Source: Gigaspora rosea (lineage: Eukaryota > Glomeromycota > Glomeromycetes > Diversisporales > Gigasporaceae). Taken from it: a stretch of DNA of 64,000 nt. The notes below the pieces were generated by a model. That model searched no databases. It was given only the letters and a program-made list of their open reading frames with translations, and had not been told where the DNA came from. The stretch is from positions 314,103 through 378,102 of the forward strand of contig QKWP01000030.1 of NCBI GenBank assembly GCA_003550325.1, read 5' to 3'. Shown here one piece after another: positions 46,292 to 56,803 of the stretch (position 1 is its first letter; every line of letters starts with the position of its first letter). Made by a program: the position numbers and the translations under genes.

Positions 46292-47535
46292 CAGGGTTGG
46301 CATTGGTTAATATCCAAATAAATTTAATTGGACATTGGATATTTGGATATTTGAACATAGTCCAAATATCCAAATAATTTTTTGAACCTTCAGGCATTGG
46401 TAAGATTATTGGACATATGTTCAAATTGTCAATTGGACATATTTCCAATTGTCCAATAATTTTATTGGTCAATTTTAATAATATGATGACAAAAGCTGAA
46501 AATAGGTTACCCCTTCTCTTATGGTCAAAAAACTCAAAAATGTCTTTGACCTGTAAATAAGCTATCTCACAATCAACAATAGTTGTTACATAGTAAAGTC
46601 CAAACTTTACTATGCAAATTGATTAAAGTTGCTTAAGTAAACATTTTCAGAAGATCAAAATATACTTTAAAATTTTTATTAGTATTGGAGAACAATTTAT
46701 TATTTGACTTTTGATTTTTACATTCGACAAAAAACTTAAAATTTTTTAAAAAAATACATTAATGATGTAAAAATCAAAAGTCAAATAATAAAAACTTCAT
46801 AATCCTAATAAAAATTTCAGAATAAGTGTATTTTGATCTTCTAAATAAGTTTAATTAAGCGCTTTAATTGATTCAAATAGTAAAATCTAGACTTTACTAT
46901 GTAGCAACTATCTGTAATTAACCAAAAATTGATTATCTGAATTGGCTACCAGTTTTCTTTATAATATACCTTTATTTTAAAATTAAAAATAAAATCAACT
47001 ATTGTTATTATTCTTTTTGAAATACAATTATTTTACAGGTTCTAAATTTTGTTTGATTAATCATATTTCATTAGCCAATATCAAATATATATATTGTAAG
47101 AAAATAGAATTTAAGATGATTCAGTAGTATAAATATATATGTACATGTGCATTATAATAATAATAATTATTATTATTATCAGTATACTTTTTAAATACAA
47201 GTCACTCTCATTAAAGTAAACTCTTGATATAGTGAAGATTGGCTATAGTAAAGAATTTTTTAGAACAGAATTATTATTACTATAATAAAAGGCTCTCAAT
47301 ATAGTGAAGAAATTTTATAGCTCGAGTGCTTCACTATAATGCAAGTGACTTGTATACTGTAAATTAAAGATATTTTGTATTAGTAAATATTGACTAGAAT
47401 TAAGTTTAATTTAGGCCAAGATTAAACTAATTTTTTTTAATATCCAATAAAAAAAGTTACTATGTCCAATCAAAATTATTTGGATCCAAATATCCAAATT
47501 GTCCAAATGTCCAATATCATAACATGCCATCCCTG
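46292..47535. mobile_element. hAT element (1.24 kb)
   Basis: Ends CAGGGTTGGCATTGG and the complement of CAGGGATGGCATGTT, with subterminal TTGGACAT / ATCCAAAT repeats on both sides. The flanking duplication is GAAAAAAA (47536-47543), with a G plus nine A on the left, i.e. a TSD that has slipped in an A run. Contains an inverted-repeat segment (about 46578-46912, arms ACATAGTAAAGTC...) and the MITE at 47198-47352. Confidence 0.75.
47198..47352. mobile_element. pogo/Tigger-like MITE (155 bp)
   Basis: Ends CAAGTCACTCTCATTAAAGT and the complement of CAAGTCACTTGCATTATAGT, flanked by TA (47196-47197 and 47353-47354). Very compact; inserted inside the hAT element. Confidence 0.75.
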
Positions 47536-47825
47536 GAAAAAAATGCTCAGGTAGTCAGCTGAGCCAGCTTTTTGCTAGCAAATTCTTTTACTGTAATCAG
47601 AATTAACCACCATATTTATATCAAAGGTATAAAAAAAATTTCAGGTAGTTTCTTGCTATTCAGTTATACTGATCTGTTTGGAGCCTTTTAGCTTGGTTTA
47701 ACCAAATTTGAAATTAATTATAAATCAAAATATATTATTACCAGAACTAATTTATTTTATTTAATAAAATTAAACTAGTTTAGTATTACAAAAATGACTG
47801 TATAAAAGCTGTTTTATAGTAATGA
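47536..47825. other. Gene-free spacer
   Basis: Nothing recognised. Confidence 0.4.
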
Positions 47826-48039
47826 TGCCTGACGCAATTATTTTCACAATAATGAAAAGTTTTGTCAAATTTGCGTCTAATGAAACCCTTGACAATTAAT
47901 AAAACCCTTGATGCTTGATAAAGCTCTTGATGATTGATAAAACCCTTGACAATTGATAAACCCTTAACGATTAATGAAACTCCTGATGCAATCCTTAACT
48001 ATTGATTAAACTAACACCCTAGCTCCCCAACACAAAAAA

Positions 48040-48151
48040 ATTGTTTATAACTTGTAATTTTAACTGATCGAATTTTAAGATCAAATATAACATAAAATTT
48101 TTTTACAAAAAACAAATAGCCCTAAATTTTTATTAGGAAACCATCTATTAC
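48040..48151. mobile_element. Left half of a telomere-core MITE split by hAT
   Basis: Starts near TAGCTCCCCAACACAAAAAA and runs to GGAAACCATCTATTAC. It joins 51056-51290 once the hAT element is removed, restoring the family core (AAACCATCT ... AATAAAAA ... AAATTTTACTA). Confidence 0.6.
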
Positions 48152-51047
48152 TAGGCCACTATATAGGCCAGGGCTATCTATGGGCACCCTAAGGGTATTA
48201 CTATTAAGACCAGATTTGGACATCAAATTACAAGCCCTAGGGCAGGATAGAAGGACCCTGAGCTATTAGTATATAGGTCACAAAAAATTTAAAAATTTTT
48301 ATAATAGCTCTAAGCAAGCATTTTTATTAATATCAATAAGCATTTTTACCATATGATATATAAAAATTTATTAAAAATAAGCAAACATATTATCTGACTT
48401 ATAATAAAATATTTCTGAAAAAATGTTACTCTAAAAATAAGTTACTTTTTTAATTTTAAACAAAAAACTTAAAAATCTCTATAACCCATCCTATATTTTT
48501 AAATTAAAAATAAAAATAAAATTTTTATCTTTAAAAATAAGCTACCCTTTATATAGTATATAATTAAATATTTGAAGAACTATTGTAAAATATCTAATAA
48601 TTCAAATTTAACGATTTTTGTACCATTCGAATTGTCTCATCGAGATGAATCGAATGGTACCAAAATAGTCAAATTTAGATCACTATAGCACAAGTTATTA
48701 ATAATTTTATAATTTTTATAAAATCTTAACAATCTAGATAACTAGTGATCCAAATTTGATGATTTTGGTACCATTCGATTTGCTCGATGAGACGGTTTTA
48801 ATGGTACCAAAATTATCAAAATCAGATCACTAGATCACAAGATATCTACAAAACGTTTTGTAACGTAATTTTATATAGTATAACAATCTTTATATAAATT
48901 GCGTTACAAACATTTTTCGTAGATATCTTGTAATCTAGTGATCCAATTTTGATGATTTAGGTACCATTAGAACTGACTCATCAAGATGAATCGAATGGTA
49001 CCAAAATCATCAAATTTGGATTAATGGTTATCAAGATCGTTAAGATTTATAAAAATTATAAAATTATTAATATCTTGTGCTATGGTAATCTAAATTTAAT
49101 GATTTTGGTACCATTCGATTCGTCTTGATGAGACGGTTCTAATGATACCAAAATCATCAAAATCAGATCACTAGATCACAAGATATCTACGAAAAACTTT
49201 TGTAATGCAATTTATATAAAGATTTATACTGTATAAAATTACGTTACAAAATGTTTTTGTGGATATCTTGTGATCTAGTGATCTAATTTTGATTATCTTG
49301 GTACCATTAGAACCGTCTCATCAAGCGAATCGAATGGTACCAAAATTATCAAATTTGGATCACTGGTTATCAAGATCGTTAAGATTTTATAAAAATTATA
49401 AAATTATTAATATCTTGTGCTATAGTGATCTAAATTTGACAATTTTGATGCCATTCGATTCATCTCAATGAGCCGATTTGAATGGTACCAAAATCATTAA
49501 ATTTGGATTATTAGATCTCTTACAATAGCTTTTAAAATTTAAAATTAATTTATATTATTATTATAATAATAAAAAAGGTATTTGTTTGTATTTATTTACA
49601 TCAGAATGCATATTAAGTATGTGAAATAAATTTTAAAAGTAAATATTGAGATAATAAACCTTTTAGGATTTATATCTCTAAAATAAGCTACCTCCTTATT
49701 GTGTACAAATTCCTTAAAAAGTTATAATACTTCAAAATAAACTTCCGATTTTTTAAATCTAAAAAAGATAGCTTATTTTTAGAAATCTACGGTAGTAAAC
49801 CATGCTCTTTGGTACCAAAAATAAGCATTTGCAATCTCTAACTGTTTTAAATTTAGTTAAAATATATGCAAATAGAATATCTAACTTTTTTTAAAATTTT
49901 GTTGATTTCTAAGCAATCTAAGATCTTACATCCAAAAAAGTTATTAAGTTGGCTACGCATCTAGTTCACTGACCTATATACTAATAGCTCGGGGTCCTAG
50001 GATAGAGCTAAAAATCGCAAGCTCATTATTATATAGGTTGGGCTTGGGTACTAGCACTACCCAGCCCAGGGTAGCATGTTATATATGCACATGACTACTA
50101 CCAATTAAAACTTATAGTAAAATATGGACCTGTGTACCTGAGTATTTACATATTTCAATCTTTGTATCTGAGTACTTCTACACTATATTGAACAATATAT
50201 TTTACTATATCTACAGTACTTATATTACTAGGTATAAGTTATGAACTGGCATTTCAAACTGGCAGAAGGTACACTGAATAGGGTACAAGGTCTGTATTTT
50301 ATGGTATATTAATCAATAATAGTTTTTTTTTTTTAGATCTGAACAAATAAAACTTTTAAAAATAATTTTTTTTTATAGTTAAAATATGTAATTTAAACCT
50401 ATATTAGTCGCATAAACTTATTACAAATCATGGTAACTTTTTAAGTAGTATTTTGATTCGCAATCTGATTAATTCGGATTGATCTGATAATTCAAATTAT
50501 TGGTCTGTATCTGTCAATTTAATATAGATAAATCCATAATGCATTTTGGATAAAGGTTACAGATAATAATAATAAATATATACACAATATGAATAGGTTG
50601 GCTTTTTAATTTTTTTAATTTTTATTTTTTTGTAATATTTAATTTGGTTATTAAATATTGTTGATCAATTTTGAAAATGTAATAAATGCAGAAAAAAGTT
50701 TAAATGGTAACTTCAAAAATTCGTAAAAACCATTGTTAAATAAAGTAGAAATGTTGAATAAAGTGTCAAATAAAATAGTGTAAAAAACCTTTTTTTAAGT
50801 TTTTTTTTACATTTTATACTATATATTTATGGTATATAACAAATTATACATCAAATAGGCTTAATAATTTTTTATTTTTTTTTTTTACCTATAGGTACCC
50901 ATGGGTATTTGCGGGCTTTAAGGGCTAGGCTGGGTATCAATTTTGGGCCCTAGAGCAAGGGTAAGAGCTTGGAGATTAACCCATTAATAAATAGGTAGAG
51001 CTGGAGTATTATTACTATCTAGCCCAACTTACCCATATAGAGGCCTA
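48152..51047. mobile_element. hAT element (2.9 kb) inserted in a MITE
   Basis: Ends TAGGCCACTATATAGGCC and the complement of TAGGCCTCTATATGGG. TSD TCTATTAC (48144-48151) / TCTATTGC (51048-51055), one mismatch. GC-rich subterminal repeats (AGCCCTAGGGCAGGATAG, TAGCACTACCCAGCCC) recur inverted near 49970-50080 and 50900-51040. The middle holds the palindromic array 48590-49510. No transposase frame. 49520-50880 is featureless. Confidence 0.75.
48590..49510. repeat. Palindromic array inside hAT
   Basis: Alternating inverted modules with TTTGATGATTTTGGTACCAT, GATGAATCGAATGGTACCAA and AGATCACTAGATCACAAGAT occur repeatedly, with unit spacing of roughly 140-230 bp. Same design as the arrays at 187-1465 and 1570-3565 but a different sequence. 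The 60-codon frame at 49289 is an artefact. Confidence 0.7.
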
Positions 51048-51055
51048 TCTATTGC

Positions 51056-51290
51056 GATCTAAATAAAAATGTTTCTCGTGAAATTTTACTAATAGTGACA
51101 ATGGCTACTATATTTTTCTAAACCTAATCCTAATTATGACGTGGTTTTCTTAGCCTTAATTTTACCATATTTTTACTTAGAAAACAAAGCATATTTGTTT
51201 TGATTATTATGTTACACTTGATCCTAAATTTTGATTGGTCAAGATTACAGAATTAAGAAGTGAACAATTTTTTTGTGAGAGTGCTATCTA
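51056..51290. mobile_element. Right half of the split telomere-core MITE
   Basis: Contains TTTCTCGTGAAATTTTACTA, a degenerate telomere-like AACCTAATCCTAATTATG, TTACACTTGATCCTAAATTT and the end AATTTTTTTGTGAGAGTGCT. Confidence 0.6.
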
Positions 51291-52219
51291 AGATAATAAA
51301 GCTCTTGATAAAACCCTTGTCAATTGAAGAAGCTTTTATATTAAATCTAAACAGATTATTTTTATTGCTAGCATTTTACTAGCAACAGCGAAGCATAGGA
51401 TCAACTTATAGGGGTCACGTAATATTTTTATGTAAATCAACTAACCGGTATATGGCTTTAGATGACCCCAAAAATGATACCAAATTCCAGGTCAGGATAA
51501 ATCAGAATGTATCAAAATAATGGTCAGCTAGATTAGAATTGATTAACTTTGAACAAGATTATAAAAAATATTACTAATGAATATTATATACATTTATTAA
51601 GTAATTTGCTATAGAACCTGCTAACAGCTAAGGTTAAATACTATCCTAGATCTGACACATATGTTCTGAAAATTTAGTAACCTTCCTGTAATTTCACATA
51701 GGATTGATTGTCCAAATACATAATTTTTGAACTATCAATAATAACACTAATACTATAAACATCTGTTATTTTATTTGCAGACTAAAACAATATTCTCAAA
51801 TATTTTTAATTCATACTAAGGTTTTAATTACTTGCTAGGTGTTTAATTCACTCGCTAAGAGGTTCATATACTCACTAAGAGTCTATAACCCTTGTTGAAA
51901 GCACCAGCAGAGTACTCTTGTTGAGGGTAAAATCACCAACTATGCCACAAACTATGCCAAAATAAGAAATACATAAAACAATAAATACTATGATACTGCC
52001 AATTCATAGAACACCTATTCAGGTAATTGTTGCAAATCATCAGACAATGTTGGATCAATTTCAAAAAGATATAAAGAAACCGAGAAGATATAATCATGAA
52101 CAAAAAATTAACTTTACATAGACTAATTTATTTCTGTTATGAAAAAAATGAATAATAGTCTTATGTTTCATTAAAATATCATGTAGTTTGTTATTTATTA
52201 TGGTTATATCATACATCAT

Positions 52220-52755
52220 TAGGGTGTGGAATATCATATGATCTACAAACATAGTGAAGATCATATATTAAATTTTACTAATAAAGATTTTTTGTCGATC
52301 ATTTTGTTTAATAACAAAAACATATAAAATTTTAAATTGAAATCACTCCTGAATTATTCATGAGATGCATGCGAAATTATATTTATTGGTTTCTTTTTAA
52401 CATTCTCTTTAAAGCAATAGAGCCCTTTTTTATTTTTCATATAAGTTAAAGCGAAAACTGATTACTAAAACATGATTAATTTTATGACAATAAAAAAAGA
52501 GCTCTATTATCTTAAAGAGAACATTAAGTGGAATCTAAAAAATGTATTTTTACTCGTATATCTTTAATAGTTCAAAAGTTATTTCAGTTTAAATTTTATA
52601 TTGATAATAATAATGATCATAATGAGTGATTATCTAGCAGTCAGAAATATCAGGTCTCCGGTTGCAGATTATGCAGATCATTAGAAAATCTTGATTAGTA
52701 AAAATTATTATGTGATCTTCACTATGTTTGTATTTGTTATGCTATTTATATCCTA
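52220..52755. mobile_element. Foldback/MULE-like element (536 bp)
   Basis: Two inverted arms of some 240 bp: left from TAGGGTGTGGAATATC through ACATAGTGAAGATCATATAT, right the inverse ending ATTTATATCCTA. Central palindrome AATAGAGCCC / GAGCTCTATT. Flanks ATACATCAT (52211-52219) and ATATGTCAT (52756-52764) suggest a 9-bp TSD with two mismatches. Confidence 0.6.
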
Positions 52756-53199
52756 ATATGTCATGGGTTCATGCATTATATGTTTTGTTATGCATCATGA
52801 GTTTTGTCATGTTATACGTTACATCATGTGTCATAGGTTTCGTTATTTGTCAATTGTCAATTTGAAGTTGCCTGATGAAATAGTTTAATCATGCATCAAT
52901 AACGCAGGTTGTGTCATGTGTCAGGCATTATTATTCTATAGTTTTTAGCCAAATTAAGTTAGTAAAAATTATATTAGTGCCAACTGGGTTAAACAGTTTA
53001 CACAAATAAACAGTCAAACAGTTAGTCCTATAAAAAAGGGTTGGATTGTGGTAGGACCCTGAACAATACATATAGAGGTTACATTAGCTTTAATATAAAC
53101 TTTTTAAAATTTTTATCCACTTTTTATCAGAGCTAATTAACTGTATTTTACATATAAGCTTTAATATTTAATAAATTTTAACCAATTATCAAATATAAC

Positions 53200-53700
53200 A
53201 ACACTTTTTTTAAAAAAAAAAATTTAAAAAAAAAAATTTCTTAAAAAAAATTTTTTCTTTATCCAAATTTTAAATATAGCTTATTTAAAACTTAATAATT
53301 TTATTCACTTTTAATAATATAACATTAAAAGCTTTTATCCACTTTTAAATATGGGGTGAGTCAGTAGAAAAGGGACAAATTTTTTCTAAGTAAAAGTTTT
53401 CTTGACTTTAAGCTTAAATATCTTAACAACTATCTTAATAAATTTAATAATTTTTTTTTTATTTTAATTCTATATAATTTCAAGATTAAAATAAAAATTT
53501 TTTTAGCAAATTTAATTAAATAGTTGTCAAGATATTTTAGTTTAAAAATTAAAAAATTTTACTAAAAACGATTTGTCCCTTTTCTACTGACTTACCCCAT
53601 ATAATCTTTTGACCAATATCCACTTTCAAATATAACATTTTTGTAAAAAAGTAACCTTTTTAGCCAAAATTTCAATGTAACCTCTATATATATTGTTTGG
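53200..53700 (+). repeat. Dispersed repeat (TTTTATCCACTTTTAAATAT), copy 2, carrying a MITE
   Basis: Homologous to 27470-27700. The 246-bp MITE at 53353-53598 interrupts it exactly between ...ACTTTTAAATAT and ATATAATCTTTTGACC. The unfilled counterpart in copy 1 reads ACTTTTAAATATATCCTTTT. Confidence 0.65.
53353..53598. mobile_element. 246-bp MITE with 4-bp TSD, copy 2
   Basis: Ends GGGGTGAGTCAGTAGAAAAG and the complement of GGGGTAAGTCAGTAGAAAAG. Flanked by ATAT (53349-53352 and 53599-53602). See the copy at 27783-28028. Confidence 0.75.
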
Positions 53701-53869
53701 GGTCTATTGTAGTACAGATTGGTATCAGGAATGCTCAAAATAGTACAGATCATGTGGCATCTACAGGAACATTTTACGGAGTGGCTCAGTAAAAATGGCA
53801 CAGACATTACAGCAAAGGATGACACGTAATATCATGTTATATGAAATAGAACATTCAAATGATATGTAT

Positions 53870-55159
53870 TAGGGTTTGGAATGGGCTGGGTCGGGCCGGT
53901 TTTTTCTAAATTTAAGCCCAAGCCCAAAGAAATTTTAAAACCCAAACCCATGCCTGGCCCATTTTAAAGTTACGGGTTTGGACCGAGTTGGTCACTTCAA
54001 ATTATAACCCGGCCCAATCTAACCCAACCTGGCCCGGTGATAATATAAAAAAGGTGAATGCTCGGGTAATTTATTATACACTTTATAAGTACTTTTGGGA
54101 AATGTAACGTTTATAAAAAATTGGTGCAAAAGCAAATTCTAGCTCTAAATAACATAGTGGGCTTTCGTGATTTTACAAGATCTGATTGACTATCATAGTA
54201 GGTTTATACAAAACGAACCCAAAGTAAAATATTTTGACATTTATTTAAATTTTAATAATTACAATAATTTATTACTTTGGTCTAATAGTTATTATTATAT
54301 ATATAATCCAACCCGATTTAAAAAAGCATCGATATCTTAAATTTTAAATTTTAATGATCTATTAGATACTGATATTTAAGATACAGAAGTTAAACTAAGT
54401 TTCGACTTTCATCAATATTTAATCTACAGGCTTTGTCTAACAAATATAATCTAATGTATTATCAATTGTAAGAACAAACTCGCTTACTAGAAATCTAACT
54501 ACAAAAAAAAACTACAGTATTTCTTTTGTTTTAGAGATTCTTATTTAGTATAAGTAACAACTGAATTTAAAAAAAAACATTCTTTTCATAATCACAGTCG
54601 ACGCCTTCCTGGTCTTCTAGATCACAGTATTGAGTCAGTTTGCTGTGTAGACATCTTGTGTGCTAAAAATAGATTCCTAGTGTAAAGAAATGGCAATAAA
54701 CGCTTCTTAGCTAAATTCTGAATTACCTAACCAATTACCGAATTATTTTAACGATATATTAAACAGAAGGTATACTTTTAGTTTTATTATGTTGTAATTA
54801 GTATTTGTGACTGCCAATTCGATTTTGTGACTGCAGAGCTTTGCGTTATATGTAAAGTCGATCATCCAATCAAAATTAAGTGACTCGACTAGCTGTGAAA
54901 ATGGATGTAAACTACATCGTTTCACTTTTGTGCAACTCCGTTCCTGGTACTGTTAAACTGTAGATTATTATAAATATTAGAACAAGCCCGCGGGGGCCCG
55001 TGGGCCCATTTCCAGAACCCGGCCCAAGACCAGCCATTTAATCAACCCAGTATAAACCCAGCCCACTTATAAATGAGTCAAAATATTGGAGCCGGTTTTT
55101 ACCAAAACCCCGCCCAACCAGCAAACCCGCAGGTTTAACCCAGCCCATTCTGAACCCTA
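53870..55159. mobile_element. hAT element (1.29 kb) with GGCCC-rich ends
   Basis: Perfect 8-bp TSD ATATGTAT (53862-53869 and 55160-55167). Ends TAGGGTTTGGAATGGGCTGG and the complement of TAGGGTTCAGAATGGGCTGG. Subterminal GGGCCGG / CCGGCCC / AACCCGGCCC repeats, as in many hAT families. The interior (54100-54950) is AT-rich without transposase. The short frames here are not genes. Confidence 0.85.
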
Positions 55160-55167
55160 ATATGTAT

Positions 55168-55593
55168 GTTGGCTCATTTTGTGAAGAGCAAAAGATCAGT
55201 AAAGAATTTTTTTTAAAAAAGAGTGATATCTTATGATTTACTAATAAAGTTTCTCTGTATGTCTTAACAAATAAATTCCTTACAAAATTTGTTTCATAAG
55301 CAGTTAGCTTGCTCATCTTATATTGATTACTTAAGTAAATTTATGTTTTAATAGTTAATCCACATCATTATCATGATGGAATATGTATTTATGTTCATTA
55401 CCTGTGCCAATCCCATGCTGATTTGACTAGTAAACTGCTACAAAACCTGAGCCACTTATGTTCCAATTAGCATGAGCATACAGTCCTACATGGTCCTCAA
55501 AAACTGTATCAATTCGGACCATATCCTGATCTTGACCTGTGCCACAAATGCCCGTGCCTATATAACAAAACAGTGCTGATCTAGTCCAATTTT
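55168..55593. other. Gene-free spacer
   Basis: No gene recognised. The 92-codon minus-strand frame 55038-55316 straddles the hAT end and is spurious. Confidence 0.4.
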
Positions 55594-55699
55594 CTTATCA
55601 CTTAATGCGTCAGATAGGTGCAGGCAAATTTGCCTGCAAAAAGTTATATATATATAGTTTTAAAAAAAATTATAACATATTATTATAATCAACTCTCTC

Positions 55700-56750
55700 T
55701 GACGATTACTTGTACTGGATTTTCACACAAACAAATATCAAAATACTGGAGTTAGATGAAGAAGCACTGCAAAAATGGTTTTTATAAAGGTCAACTATCT
55801 GTTTGGGGACTCCTTTATATATCCAGCATGCAAACCAAAACCAATAGTAGAAGAACGAGTGATAACAAGCAGGCGGCGCTTTAGTAAACACAGAATTTTG
55901 GTGGAGAAATTTTTTCACTGACGAAGTTTTTTGTAGCAGCTTAATGGAGAACAGTATTTCGGTTTTCAAACACACTCTTTGGAAAATCTAAAGAACTTGA
56001 AACTAACACCCACTATTAAATTCATATGCTACTGTCCCTTTGGCTTTTTCGAAATTTTGACAAAGTGGGCATTTCGGCTTACCCCTTCCAAAGATTGACA
56101 ATGTTTATCTCCCCCAATTTGAAAATGCGGCTGCCATTTTGGAATGAAGTCACGAGTGGATTTCAGTTTTTCGAGATAAATAATAAGCAACACATGTTTG
56201 AGGAAACCTTGTAATGAAATTTTTTTTTAGAATGTTCTTATAGCTGTAGTTTTTTTTTTTTTGCATACCTATCTCTACAGTTTCTTTAGGTTAGAGGCCT
56301 TTTTTTCTAGTAAAAGTTTTTTCACCTATATATGATAAATTGAGTTTAGTTAGAGTAGAGACTACCTTTCTTAGTATCATGTAATTTTTAAAATAGTCTA
56401 CTTGGTGCCGGGGCTTAATTGACCCGAGGCCTTGCTTTTCTTTTTTCTTTTTTCTATTATTTGTTTTTTTGTTTTTGTTGTTTTTTCTGTTTCTTTTTTA
56501 CCCCCTTTCTACATATTTTGCCCTTTAGTAGTTTAGTTTTTTTCTCCTACTTCCAAGGATATTTCCTTCAGAAAACGCCCTTGTATGGTGGAGCGAGGCT
56601 GATGGACTAGTCGGTGTCTTCCAAATGCTGTGCGGCAATTCGTATTTGGTTTAGTTTAGCTAAATCAGATGATGCCAGTGCTGTATTATTCTTTGTTTAT
56701 TGAGTTTGTACTATTTTTTTAGTAGTATAATAAAATCAAAGAGGTCGTAT
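55700..56750 (+). pseudogene. GC-richer segment, possibly decayed coding sequence
   Basis: Several short plus-strand stretches read like protein in different frames: DYLYWIFTQTNIKILELDEE (about 55703), a 49-codon ORF from ATG 55774 with GDSFIYPACKPKPIVEERV, then FGLPLPKIDNVYLPQFENAA (about 56069). Stops and frame changes separate them. From 56415 a pyrimidine-rich tract and later AATAAAATC (56728) look like 3' gene sequence. The protein family was not recognised. It may be the remains of the transposase or cargo of the surrounding TIR element. Confidence 0.3.
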
Positions 56751-56803
56751 TTGGCGAGTCTCGCCTAAGAGAGAAAAAAAAATTTATAAAACATTATATA
56801 GAT

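Larger units (their letters stand above)
47826..52928 (+). repeat. Interspersed repeat, copy B (5 kb with insertions)
   Basis: Begins ATGCCTGACGCAATTATTTT and ends CATGTGTCAGGCATTA, so its own ends are short inverted repeats. The left part (47880-48000) is a chain of AAACCCTTGACAATTGAT units that resumes at 51300. The right part is the inverse of copy A (22145-24451). Protein-like but stop-interrupted frames occur around 51980-52130 (for example PIHRTPIQVIV). Inserted in it are the split MITE and the hAT at 48152-51047, plus the foldback 52220-52755. Confidence 0.5.
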
